Shown here: positions 34,076 to 42,401 of the stretch, piece by piece
Position numbering within the stretch: position 1 is the first letter of the stretch
How the letters are laid out: each line of letters opens with the position of its first letter
Assembly (NCBI RefSeq): GCF_000621565.1
Contig: NZ_JHXZ01000013.1
Location: 124,001-188,000 of the forward strand
DNA length: 64,000 bases
Origin: Butyrivibrio sp. LB2008
GTDB taxonomy: Bacteria; Bacillota; Clostridia; Lachnospirales; Lachnospiraceae
Direction of reading: 5' to 3'
Notes under the pieces: generated by a model
Told to the model about the DNA's origin: nothing
What the model saw: the letters and a program-made list of their open reading frames with translations, nothing else
Database searches by the model: none
Program-made: the position numbers and the translations under genes

Positions 34076-36355
34076 TTAACCTCTCTTAAAAATCATATCT
34101 CGCAGCGTACTGCTTAATTTTGATGGTGATAATCTTAAATTCGGAATCTGTAAATCATATACATATTCACCGATCTGATGCTCTTCAAACGGCCTCGTAT
34201 TGAAATATCTTTCAACATTCTGATAGCCTGTCGGAACAAAAAACAAAATATCAAATCCGACCAGATTCAAAAAAGCAACCACTATCGAATCCTCAAGACT
34301 CAGCATCTTCTCTCCGGCATTGACGTATATCAATTTCGGATTTTTCTTTGTGAAGTCAAACTTCTGTATCATTCTTATCAAATCTTTACTAAGATTAAGA
34401 ACCGTTCCGATGATGGTATACTCAGTTCCGTTTTCAAAGGTTCCTTTTATAACCTTTTGATCTATAAGTAATTGCAACTTATCCAGCATATGATCCTGTA
34501 TCTCTTCCCTGAGGAAAGCATACGGAAAATCTTTATGATCTTTGATCTTATTGCGTTGGAGTTTTCCGTTTTTGAAAAACTCAGTTGCAAAAACTTTCAT
34601 TGGATTTGGCGCATTCTGCTCTATGTGAGGAGCTTCCGTTATCAGGTATGTATCTTCTTTAAGCAGCTCTTTTATGCTGTTCCAATAACCGTTTATGTCG
34701 CCGTTCTTTACTCCCGATACCTTGGAAAAAATAACCGGTATGCTCACAACATTTTCCGTTGTGGCGAAATTCGGTCTGTACTTAACTTCCTCTTTCCACA
34801 GGATCGGAATTTCTTCATACATCGTATTAAGTGTTATCGCATTTGCTCTTGCATACTGCTGATTCCTGTATATACCGGAGTCCTGATACATCAGTGTATC
34901 GAGCTCGCGCTCTGCATGGTACGCAGATGTGCCCACATGAAGGTCTGTCGTTTCACTCGGAAACTTCTGCACATTCAGGCTGTCCGTAAAGTGCTGCTCA
35001 TACAGCAGCGGATCGCTCAATGTACAATTCTCGTTTAAATTTGGTACAAAGATCAGTACATCGATAGGGAGCCTTGCCATCAGCTTCATGAAGAGGTTTT
35101 CATTTTCATTTTTGCAACCTCCGAAATGTATAAAGCAACCGACTTCCGGCGATTTCCAATTTACCAGTATCTTAAACGCGTAGCGCTTTATCCAGCAGAT
35201 CAGGTAAACACCTTTATTTATCAATTTGTTAAGGTTCATTCCCGCGACTTTGGATTCCGCGAGCATAACATCTATAAATGCTTTATTTATCAGTCGTTGT
35301 ATCTCGGCACTTGATGCAAATATGATATTTGTTGAAAGATCGGCAATCGCCTGATCCGGACTCTGATACGCATTTTTTCTGCGCACCTGAGATATTTCTT
35401 CCATGGTCGGAACAGGTATCTCGCCGTTCACTACCATCAGGTTTCTCTTACTGTTTTTTATCTCAAGTCCCATCTGATACAGCTCATTTACATATGTCAA
35501 TTTATCTTCAACACCTTTTATCCTGCAGAAGCAGTTGTAAAAAAATCTGTTGTCGCTTCCGCGAAGTGCGATCGGTGTTCTGACGCTGTCCAGGATCTTG
35601 TTTTCTTCTATCCATGCATTTGTGCAATTGGTAATACTCGGTAATGTTCCGTATAGCCTCGCATTATTTGCGGTATCTCTGATATCGTCACGGATTTTTT
35701 TCAAACTGTATCCGTCGGGGAATGCTCCCAATCCTTCAATGAAAGTCAGCGCATCAGATGTCTGTGACTGAGGATCTAATTTCAGATACTCAGCATCCCC
35801 TTTATACTGGAGCAATATGACATCGCAACCGGCATTGGAAAGGATCGATATAAGCATCAGCTCATAATTACTGATATCCGCTTCATACAATATCTTTGGA
35901 ACATCATCATTTCCGAGCTTGCTCAGAACTCTTTCAAACTTGTAATAGAGCCAGCACATGAACTTTATGTAGGCGTTCTTTAGCATGTTGTCATTCTTGC
36001 CGGCCTTATGCAGCTTATCCAGGCAATCATAGATTGCTGTGGACACTGCCTCCCTCTGATAATCATTCATTCTGGGAAGCCACTTTTTTATCCTGTCAGA
36101 AATGAATCCCAAACTAAGTTGAAAATCCATTCCCATAATCTCGTTATAGTATGAAAGGTTCTTTTCGTCAGGATTTGGAATCCTGCCTTCAATTACAACT
36201 CCCGATTTCCTCGCATCCTCGTAATACTTGCGTATAAAGGCATCTATCTTCTCGTTGTATCCGTTGATACGGTAGAAGTAGACTCCCTTTTCCGCTCTTT
36301 CGCCGAGGCGTTTAAAGAAATCATCCAAATTAGTGGTTTTAATATGTCTTAACAC
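34076..36355 (-). CDS. yceG: YceG-family component of Ter biosynthetic module
   Basis: The 759-residue soluble protein matches the bacterial YceG family: FYRINGYNEKIDAFIRKYYEDARKSG and KFMCWLYYKFERVL and DVPKILYEADISNYELMLISILSNAGCDVILLQY, with a second half repeating a similar pattern (FDILFFVPTGYQNVERYFN). The family accompanies TelA and TerD in Firmicutes as a putative component of a biosynthetic module; no activity is known. The start is a GTG at 36355 with AGAGG upstream. It is the first gene of the operon and is preceded by a 230-base leader with a terminator-like hairpin. Confidence 0.88.
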   Translation of the reverse strand: MLRHIKTTNLDDFFKRLGERAEKGVYFYRINGYNEKIDAFIRKYYEDARKSGVVIEGRIPNPDEKNLSYYNEIMGMDFQLSLGFISDRIKKWLPRMNDYQREAVSTAIYDCLDKLHKAGKNDNMLKNAYIKFMCWLYYKFERVLSKLGNDDVPKILYEADISNYELMLISILSNAGCDVILLQYKGDAEYLKLDPQSQTSDALTFIEGLGAFPDGYSLKKIRDDIRDTANNARLYGTLPSITNCTNAWIEENKILDSVRTPIALRGSDNRFFYNCFCRIKGVEDKLTYVNELYQMGLEIKNSKRNLMVVNGEIPVPTMEEISQVRRKNAYQSPDQAIADLSTNIIFASSAEIQRLINKAFIDVMLAESKVAGMNLNKLINKGVYLICWIKRYAFKILVNWKSPEVGCFIHFGGCKNENENLFMKLMARLPIDVLIFVPNLNENCTLSDPLLYEQHFTDSLNVQKFPSETTDLHVGTSAYHAERELDTLMYQDSGIYRNQQYARANAITLNTMYEEIPILWKEEVKYRPNFATTENVVSIPVIFSKVSGVKNGDINGYWNSIKELLKEDTYLITEAPHIEQNAPNPMKVFATEFFKNGKLQRNKIKDHKDFPYAFLREEIQDHMLDKLQLLIDQKVIKGTFENGTEYTIIGTVLNLSKDLIRMIQKFDFTKKNPKLIYVNAGEKMLSLEDSIVVAFLNLVGFDILFFVPTGYQNVERYFNTRPFEEHQIGEYVYDLQIPNLRLSPSKLSSTLRDMIFKRG

Positions 36356-36387
36356 TGTCGTTATCCTCTAATATCTATATCTATGCA

Positions 36388-36473
36388 TAAAAAAAGCATC
36401 TGTGATCATCTCCTACGCAACCGCATACGTTAACAGCTTGATAACCGCAAGAAATAATCTTATAAGATGCTTT
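36388..36473 (-). promoter_or_regulatory. Leader attenuator/riboswitch candidate of ter operon
   Basis: On the minus strand AAAGCATCT (36465-36473) pairs with AGATGCTTT (36393-36401), and T residues continue to 36388. The closing stem surrounds 63 bases with an inner TATGC-GGTT-GCGTA hairpin. It lies between the promoter and the YceG start. It resembles an intrinsic terminator with a structured insert, so control by ligand or translation is possible. No known riboswitch class was recognised. Confidence 0.6.
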
Positions 36474-36561
36474 ACTTCTTTTGCCAAGCATAAATCCGCA
36501 TGAATTCTCTGCCCTTTAATCAATTGCAGGTACTCTCTACACTTATATCACACTTACAGAA

Positions 36562-36621
36562 ATTACACAATAATTAACTGTAGTGTAATATTATTTTACA
36601 TATTTTGAAACGATTTATCAA
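36562..36621 (-). promoter_or_regulatory. Promoter and dyad of the ter operon
   Basis: On the minus strand: -35 TTGATA (36616-36621), 17 bases, -10 TAAAAT (36593-36598). A 7-bp dyad ATTACAC/GTGTAAT (36562-36568 and 36583-36589) covers the predicted start and may be an operator. Confidence 0.65.
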
Positions 36622-36662
36622 CTAAAAAATGAAAAAATTTTTTAACATTTCCTCTATCAAAC

Positions 36663-36712
36663 CAAAAACTCGGATGGAACCTGTATGTTCACATCCGAGT
36701 CTATGATTTTTC
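36663..36712 (-). terminator. Terminator of the VWA operon
   Basis: ACTCGGATG (36668-36676) and CATCCGAGT (36692-36700) form the stem; on the minus strand TTTTT follows. It separates the VWA operon from the ter promoter. Confidence 0.85.
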
Positions 36713-36728
36713 TTATTATTTTTTTATA

Positions 36729-38402
36729 TCAAAGATTTACATTAAACAGATTTCTGAGCTGGTTTACAACGTCATCACTGTTTGCCTTGATCTGAGCAGC
36801 TTCATTTATTCCTGAAAGTGTCTCAAGCTCTTTTACATTGTCATAGTTATAAGCAATGCTGTATACGGGAATCTTAAGTCCTCCTACAACATCAGTGATA
36901 CGATTCAAAGAATATCCCGTGTTCTGAGCGCCGTCTGTAAGTACGAACAGCATGAGCTTTGCATTGGGAACTGTCTCTGCATAATCCTCAAGCATCTGCA
37001 TACCTGTAAGTACAGCGTCATATGTCGCTGTTCCTCCGCCTGCAGAAAGATTTTTTACCTCTCCTGAGAAATATGCTCTCTGCTTGGAGTCAAACTGTGC
37101 GATCGGAAGATTAATAGTAACATTGTCCGAATAACTTACAAGTCCGATGTGATGATCCGAACTGATATATGTTGATGAGCTTATAAGTGACTGCTTAAGT
37201 GAATTGATAGGCTGTCCATCCATTGATCCGGATATATCAGCTACAAACACAGCCACAATAGGTCTTCCGCCGTTTTTATTCTTCTTCCAGACTTTCTGTG
37301 CCGCAATATAATCGGAACCTGACATTCCTGTATCCTGTGCAGCATAGTCATCGTCCTGGTTAAAGCCCTTCTCTGTTGCGAGCTTCTGCATATCAGCACT
37401 CTGACAGAATTCAACAAACATTCTTGCCGCTGCTTTTTCTTCATCTGTTGTCCACTCAAAAGTGTAAACAGGATGATCGTGTCTTATTCCTACAGGAGTG
37501 TAGATATAATTCTTAAGCTCAGGTGTGTTGGAATATGCCTGTTTCTCCATAACCATTGCATTTATGATTCCCTTAGCAGCCTGATTTCTGAGAACGGCTG
37601 TTGTATAGGCAACCGGAGGAGATGTCTTCTGGTATTCCATAAGTGCACTTGTTGCGGTATCTGAAAGAGGATCTGCCGCATCAAATGATGCAAGCATAGC
37701 GCAAAGTACATTAAGTCCTGTTGATGATGTATACGGATTGGTATATGCGAAATCGATGTCTCCCGCATTAGCTGCAGTAAGAACATTTCCTACGGTAACA
37801 TCACCATATTTTTCTTTAAATGTATCGTAAACGTCTTTTTTAATGAGGATACCTGCAGTATTGCCGGCTATACGATCTGCAACCGTCTCTGTCTTGCATC
37901 CTGAAGCATCAAGCATCATTCCCCATGCAGCATTACTTGGAATAAACACTTCGGGCTGATATCCGCCTGCAGTGATATATGTAACGCCTTCGCCGGATGT
38001 GATCTTACGAACCGAAACGGTAACGCTTCTGCCGTCAATATCGTATCCTGCGCTGTTAAATTTCTGAGCAACTTCATTGAGCCAGTTATCCGGAGCCTCG
38101 GCTGAGAGCTCTGTTGCCGCTGCAATCTCAATATTGATCTCTCCATTTCCCGTTACTGTAATAGGAAATGTTTCGATATCCGCAAGCGTATCCGCCTCAG
38201 AAACATCCTCGGCATAGATATCCAAAGTCGGATTTGAATTGGTACTCACATCGACTTTCGTCATAAGCGATTTCAATTCTTTCTTGGCTTCTTCCTCTGT
38301 GAGCTTACTTACAGCTCCGTCAGAACGCACATTGTTGCATCCTGTGAGCGAAGCAGCAACCATAGTTGCTGCGAGCAGCGCTGATAAAACTTTCTTTTTC
38401 AT
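36729..38402 (-). CDS. Lipoprotein joining solute-binding and VWA domains
   Basis: The 557-residue protein has a lipoprotein signal (LLAATMVAASLTGCNN, lipobox Cys22). Residues about 70-335 resemble an extracellular solute-binding protein (NWLNEVAQKFNSAGYDI, GYQPEVFIPSNAAWG, DFAYTNPYTSSTGLNVL). Residues about 385-545 are a von Willebrand A domain with a complete MIDAS: VADISGSMDG, then GGTATYDAV and LTDGAQNT. It is anchored outside the cell and could bind a ligand and a partner in a metal-dependent manner. It is the last gene of a three-gene operon upstream of the ter operon. Confidence 0.88.
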   Translation of the reverse strand: MKKKVLSALLAATMVAASLTGCNNVRSDGAVSKLTEEEAKKELKSLMTKVDVSTNSNPTLDIYAEDVSEADTLADIETFPITVTGNGEINIEIAAATELSAEAPDNWLNEVAQKFNSAGYDIDGRSVTVSVRKITSGEGVTYITAGGYQPEVFIPSNAAWGMMLDASGCKTETVADRIAGNTAGILIKKDVYDTFKEKYGDVTVGNVLTAANAGDIDFAYTNPYTSSTGLNVLCAMLASFDAADPLSDTATSALMEYQKTSPPVAYTTAVLRNQAAKGIINAMVMEKQAYSNTPELKNYIYTPVGIRHDHPVYTFEWTTDEEKAAARMFVEFCQSADMQKLATEKGFNQDDDYAAQDTGMSGSDYIAAQKVWKKNKNGGRPIVAVFVADISGSMDGQPINSLKQSLISSSTYISSDHHIGLVSYSDNVTINLPIAQFDSKQRAYFSGEVKNLSAGGGTATYDAVLTGMQMLEDYAETVPNAKLMLFVLTDGAQNTGYSLNRITDVVGGLKIPVYSIAYNYDNVKELETLSGINEAAQIKANSDDVVNQLRNLFNVNL

Positions 38403-39205
38403 GAATAGATTCCTCCCTCTTCTATCTGTGTAGTAAGAGCATTCTTATATACTTCAACCTCGTTTATGCCGCTTCCACTGTCGCCCTGTGAGTTGAGAAA
38501 TTCAGTGACCGCAACAATAAACTCCTTTGTAGTCTTTAAAAGTCTGTTGTTATCTTCTGCACAATTCTTAGCTGTAAGTTCAACAACATCGAGATCGTTC
38601 TGTGTATTCGGACTTGATACCGTCATTATATTAAGAAGTTTTCTGACATTTCTGCAGATGTGCTGTTCAACACCGTCCAGCACTTCCTCTGTATCTCTGA
38701 GAGCATCCGCTCCGTTGCTGTCCAAAAGATTTTTTAACCTAAGCTGATAATCATCCATCTGAGCCATAGTCGCATCTACACTATTAAGGATGGTTCTCAT
38801 CTCTTCTGCTTCAGCCGGATTAACCTGCGGTATTACGCTGAGCCACTTGTTGCCTTCTGCCGTAAGACTGTTTCTGATCTGAACGGGATCAAGATTGCCC
38901 TTCACCTTTAGTACAGGATCGGTGTGTGAACCGGCCGACTCGATCGCGATCTGCTTTCTGAGCTCCGCACCGGATAACATAAACAATACAACCATCACAA
39001 TTGCCGCTACAAGAGCAATTATCAAAAGTATCGTAGTGATCGCTGCAACCACGCCATAGAATCTTATTCCCTCATATACAATAAGCGTATCTGATTGTTT
39101 CACCACTACCATCTTTATGACAAGTGTCAAAAAGAAAATGAGAACACTTATAATAAGTCTAAAAATATTCTTTTTGTGTTTTTTCATTAATCCGTCTTTA
39201 TTCAT
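38399..39205 (-). CDS. Two-TM membrane protein of the VWA operon
   Basis: The 268-residue protein has a basic N-terminus, membrane segments at about 14-34 and 48-75 (ITTILLIIALVAAIVMVVLFML), and a long helical cytoplasmic domain (about 80-265) with heptad-like Leu pattern. No family name was recognised. Its ATG overlaps the stop of the upstream helical protein and its stop overlaps the lipoprotein ATG by four bases each, so the three are translated together and probably form one complex linking the outside VWA protein to the cytoplasm. Confidence 0.75.
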   Translation of the reverse strand: MNKDGLMKKHKKNIFRLIISVLIFFLTLVIKMVVVKQSDTLIVYEGIRFYGVVAAITTILLIIALVAAIVMVVLFMLSGAELRKQIAIESAGSHTDPVLKVKGNLDPVQIRNSLTAEGNKWLSVIPQVNPAEAEEMRTILNSVDATMAQMDDYQLRLKNLLDSNGADALRDTEEVLDGVEQHICRNVRKLLNIMTVSSPNTQNDLDVVELTAKNCAEDNNRLLKTTKEFIVAVTEFLNSQGDSGSGINEVEVYKNALTTQIEEGGIYS

Positions 39206-39612
39206 TTCAGCTCCTTAGCTGCAGTCTCAAGATCCCTGCACCTTTTTATTATTTCTGCCATAAGCATCTGTTTATCCGATTCATCCAGCGCTTTAAGCGA
39301 TACATTTATTGTATCCGCAACACCGGTCAATTGTCCATAAACACTATCGAGCAACATTATCTGCTGCATCACTACCTGCCTTGTCACACTGTCTGCGTCG
39401 TCAAGTTTGGACAAAGCATCGTTCATATCATCCTTCAACACATCTATTATGGATTTTAAAAATCGAAATCGTGGAACCAAAAGCCTAAGCTGCATATCAT
39501 CTCCGGCTTCCGTACTCACGGATATTTTATTTAATATGTCCTGAAGCGAATTCTGTATCTTTGCTATTTCATCGGGATACTTTCGTATCTTTTCTGCAAG
39601 TCTGTTATCCAT
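39202..39612 (-). CDS. Helical cytoplasmic protein of the VWA operon
   Basis: The 136-residue protein is predicted to be all-alpha, rich in Leu, Asp and Lys, without signal peptide or Cys. No family was recognised. It begins the operon and is preceded by a consensus promoter about 230 bases upstream. Its coupling to the membrane protein suggests a cytoplasmic partner. Confidence 0.7.
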   Translation of the reverse strand: MDNRLAEKIRKYPDEIAKIQNSLQDILNKISVSTEAGDDMQLRLLVPRFRFLKSIIDVLKDDMNDALSKLDDADSVTRQVVMQQIMLLDSVYGQLTGVADTINVSLKALDESDKQMLMAEIIKRCRDLETAAKELK

Positions 39613-39635
39613 TCATTTTCCCCGGTAAATGCGCG

Positions 39636-39676
39636 CAAAAAAAGAGCCACTTTTATAAACTAACTTAAAAAGTGAC
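39636..39676 (-). terminator. Terminator-like hairpin in the leader of the VWA operon
   Basis: On the minus strand GTCACTTTT pairs with AAAAGTGGC (one G-U), followed by CTCTTTTTTT. It lies downstream of the promoter at 39843-39871 and 24 bases before the first ATG, so it is in the leader and may act as an attenuator. Confidence 0.65.
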
Positions 39677-39842
39677 CCCTTAAGTCTTATAATTCCGTCT
39701 GATACCGCACTTTTTAATGTTTCATGCATCATTGTTGCAGTGTCGAAATGTGTTCAAAACCCAGTATTAAAGCCAACACTAAACAAATTTATGTGTTTCT
39801 TTTTATCGCTTTTACAAACAAAATAATTAACCTTTACGAAAC

Positions 39843-39871
39843 ATTATATTCATTTTAAGTGCGATTTTCAA
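39843..39871 (-). promoter_or_regulatory. Consensus promoter of the VWA operon
   Basis: TTGAAA (39866-39871), 17 bases, TATAAT (39843-39848) on the minus strand. Confidence 0.75.
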
Positions 39872-39883
39872 TATTATTTTTTC

Positions 39884-39959
39884 TTAATATAGATCTTTAG
39901 GAATTGTCTTAAGATAATCCATGTATTTCGCTGTGATGATTTTTGCAATATGATGTCGA
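39884..39959 (-). pseudogene. Short C-terminal coding remnant
   Basis: Directly after the acetyltransferase stop, one minus-strand frame reads HIAKIITAKYMDYLKTIPKD and ends LY-stop. There is no start codon or ribosome binding site. It looks like the tail of a lost gene; the family was not recognised. Confidence 0.3.
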
Positions 39960-40508
39960 TCAGAGTTTTTTTATCATACGGTATGCGTCTGCGTATGTTC
40001 CGTCAGAGTATTTCATATAATCAGGGAATGTACCGCACTTCTCGAATCCGAATTTCTCATACAGAGCAATCGCATTTTTATTTCCTGCAACAACCTCAAG
40101 TTCCGCCTGCTCGTAGCCGGCTTTCTTCGCAGCACCAAGAAGTGTCTCAAACATTGCTTTCCCGATTCCGCATCCGCAATATTCCTTATATAAAGCTATT
40201 GCAACATCGCATCTGTGCTTAAATCTATTAAACGGAGCAATACCTGTAAATGAACAGTTTCCGACATGCTTTCCGTCTATTGTTGCAACAAGCATAAGCT
40301 CTCGCTTGCCGGCCATCTTGCCTTCTATAAAATTCACTTCATCATCTTTGGTAATAGTGATCTCTTCAGGTTCTCTTATAAGGTAGGGTGTTTCTGCCGA
40401 CGTAGTCTTCATATACTCTACCAGCGCTTCCGCATCCTCCGGTCTTGCGCTTCTTATTACTACTGTTCTGCCAAGTTTGTCATTAACAGATATTTCCTCA
40501 AATGTCAT
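39960..40508 (-). CDS. GNAT-family N-acetyltransferase
   Basis: The 182-residue protein has the GNAT acetyl-CoA signature EYCGCGIGKAMFETLLGAAKKAG (Q/R-x2-G-x-G/A type loop) followed by LEVVAGNKNAIALYEKFGFEKCGTFPDYMK, as in RimJ/RimL-like enzymes that acetylate protein N-termini or small amines. It is cytoplasmic. The substrate is unknown. Confidence 0.88.
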   Translation of the reverse strand: MTFEEISVNDKLGRTVVIRSARPEDAEALVEYMKTTSAETPYLIREPEEITITKDDEVNFIEGKMAGKRELMLVATIDGKHVGNCSFTGIAPFNRFKHRCDVAIALYKEYCGCGIGKAMFETLLGAAKKAGYEQAELEVVAGNKNAIALYEKFGFEKCGTFPDYMKYSDGTYADAYRMIKKL

Positions 40509-40574
40509 ATACTGCCTCCGTCAAATTTTTTATCTGTTATCATATCACATTTTGCGGGGTACTTATAGCATCAC

Positions 40575-40694
40575 TTATCCAGACACAAGTTGCTCACTGA
40601 ATTCGTAAAGTCTCTTTGCAAGGTCCATATCTTTCGATCTTCGCGAGGAATTTGCTCCTGTCACTATTGCCAGTTTGTTGTCCATTCTCCCCAT
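40575..40694 (-). pseudogene. SDR pseudogene (internal deletion)
   Basis: The frame starts MDNKLAIVTGANSS, the N-terminal nucleotide-binding strand of short-chain dehydrogenases, and jumps straight to a short tail, DLAKRLYEFSEQLVSG and a stop. Nearly all of the roughly 240-residue enzyme is missing. The product of about 36-40 residues cannot be active. Confidence 0.7.
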
Positions 40695-40714
40695 ATCAAC
40701 ATCTACCTATTCTA

Positions 40715-41893
40715 TCAAAATCTGATTGTACTAAGATTTGTTCCTGCGGCGAACTTCTCATACATATCGATTTTTCTTTTATACATTTCAACAACAAATT
40801 CTATTCTTTCTTCACTAACCTGAGAATCTTTATGATACATTTCTTTTATATATTCAGAACTCGGTAATTTCTGAACATCTACTAATTTCCTATTCTGAAC
40901 ATATTTAAGTAATTCCAACTCTTTTTCCTTAAATCCTTGTGCCTCTTGAGAAAGAACGAACTTATCAGTAACCGGCACTATGTCACGCCCAACCAGCATG
41001 CTTTTTCCACTATCATAAATCGGTGCCATGGAAATAAACTTAAGAGTATCAGCATCTCGCAAAACTGAAATATTTGTCAAATGTCTGTCCCGATTACTAA
41101 ATATAAAATCAATCGAGATTTCAAATTCCAAGTATTCTCTTACTATATTTCTATCTAAGCCATTTTTATCGCATACATTTATCAGATGCTCATACCCCGA
41201 AATATTATTGGATCTAATTTCACTAGTCATTACCGCGTAAGCAGAAACAAGTTCTTTTTTCTGAGAAGTAAATAGTCCTGAAATGCATCCATAATCGTAA
41301 TTTTTACCGTCAATATGAAGAAGGTCGTACTGAACAGCTTCTCTTCCCTGCTCCTTTATCGCTTCGCTTATGATAACCTCATTTATACTCTCACTGGAAT
41401 AAATATCATGATTTCCCTTTACAAGCTTTCTTACACCGTTATCTATGATCCATGTTTTTTCTAAATTTCCCTGAAGAGAAGAATTTGGTTGATATTCATC
41501 GACTTCATTATCATTATAGTTTATTTTCCCAAGTAAAAGATTTTCCTTAAAATCATTATCAAACAGATTTACATTTTCCCATGTAAGACCTGAGCCTATA
41601 GGCCTTATCCAATAATAATCAGTAAGGCTAAGTCCTAAATTGTGTGTAAGGAATAACCCATTCGTTTCAATTCCATTATCCCTAAGCATCTTTTCAATCT
41701 TCCCCTGCTTTATAGGAATAGCGCGATCACGCCACCATTCTATAATTCCCTTGGGATTGATCCTATTCTGCAACGGTAAAAGAGCTATATTTTCTTTTTT
41801 TCCCAACTTAACAATATTTCCGTCTTCACCTATCTGAAGCATCATTATTTCTTCATTTTTTCGCATCAAGGTATACATAGCCATATTATTCAC
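40715..41893 (-). CDS. HipA/CtkA-like protein kinase (toxin candidate)
   Basis: The 392-residue protein has the HipA-type kinase signature: FIFSNRDRHLTNISVLRD (catalytic loop with D-R-H-x2-N) and MAPIYDSGKSML (metal-binding D-x-G), and a Lys-bearing stretch near VRKLVKGNHD. HipA toxins phosphorylate tRNA synthetases or other proteins and stop growth; CtkA-like forms act as effectors. The usual HipA N-terminal subdomain is not evident. It overlaps the stop of the small upstream gene by 8 bases, in toxin-antitoxin fashion, and the pair is preceded by a 17-bp perfect palindrome. Confidence 0.78.
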   Translation of the reverse strand: MNNMAMYTLMRKNEEIMMLQIGEDGNIVKLGKKENIALLPLQNRINPKGIIEWWRDRAIPIKQGKIEKMLRDNGIETNGLFLTHNLGLSLTDYYWIRPIGSGLTWENVNLFDNDFKENLLLGKINYNDNEVDEYQPNSSLQGNLEKTWIIDNGVRKLVKGNHDIYSSESINEVIISEAIKEQGREAVQYDLLHIDGKNYDYGCISGLFTSQKKELVSAYAVMTSEIRSNNISGYEHLINVCDKNGLDRNIVREYLEFEISIDFIFSNRDRHLTNISVLRDADTLKFISMAPIYDSGKSMLVGRDIVPVTDKFVLSQEAQGFKEKELELLKYVQNRKLVDVQKLPSSEYIKEMYHKDSQVSEERIEFVVEMYKRKIDMYEKFAAGTNLSTIRF

Positions 41894-42293
41894 CGCCTAA
41901 CAATTCGTTTTCATATTCATTTTCCAGTGACATCCACGCATAATCCGAAATGAAACTACTTGGTACATCCTTCTGCAAATCAAGTTTTTTTATAGTTCGA
42001 ACACCATCAACAATATAATCAATCTCGTAATGATCATCGTTGGATAAGAGCAGCTTTCCTGAAATTCCATACTCATCGCTATGAGTAGTTTCAATTAAAG
42101 CCTCTCCTCTATCTCGATATATTGCTTCCGAAATTGCTCTATTTATAAATTCTCCCATTGTTTCACCCATCGCTTCTGCGTGAGCTTTAATGAAATCGAG
42201 GTTACCTTTCTCTGTACGAACTCTGATCTGATCGGTTGAATTCACATATCTTCTTGTTGCCTCTTTTTGTGCCTCTGTATAAATCGCACCCAT
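41886..42293 (-). CDS. RHH-type partner/antitoxin of HipA-like kinase
   Basis: The 135-residue protein starts at the ATG at 42293 (GGAGG 8 bases upstream). Residues about 5-50 (EAQKEATRRYVNSTDQIRVR, GNLDFIKAHAEAMGETMGEFINRAISEAI) fit a ribbon-helix-helix DNA-binding fold, as in Arc/CopG-type antitoxins. The C-terminal part (ISGKLLLSNDDHYEIDYIVDG) may bind the kinase. HipA partners are usually HTH HipB proteins, so this is a different kind of antitoxin. Confidence 0.75.
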   Translation of the reverse strand: MGAIYTEAQKEATRRYVNSTDQIRVRTEKGNLDFIKAHAEAMGETMGEFINRAISEAIYRDRGEALIETTHSDEYGISGKLLLSNDDHYEIDYIVDGVRTIKKLDLQKDVPSSFISDYAWMSLENEYENELLGGE

Positions 42294-42314
42294 CTTTTTT
42301 TCCTCCAAACAAAA

Positions 42315-42354
42315 ATATAGATACACTATATTTACAAATATAGTGTATCTATAT
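42315..42354. promoter_or_regulatory. 17-bp perfect palindromic operator
   Basis: ATATAGATACACTATAT (42315-42331) and its exact inverse ATATAGTGTATCTATAT (42338-42354) with a 6-base centre, 20-60 bases upstream of the antitoxin-type ATG. It fits autoregulation by the ribbon-helix-helix protein. Confidence 0.85.
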
Positions 42355-42401
42355 CAATCATAGATGTCAAATTCAAATCTTTTCCTTTGTTTGTATCTCT
42401 T

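Noticed and set aside
36388..36473. A known riboswitch such as yybP-ykoY, purine or guanidine type
   Set aside because: None of the conserved core sequences I know for these classes is present. Only the terminator-like stem is supported.
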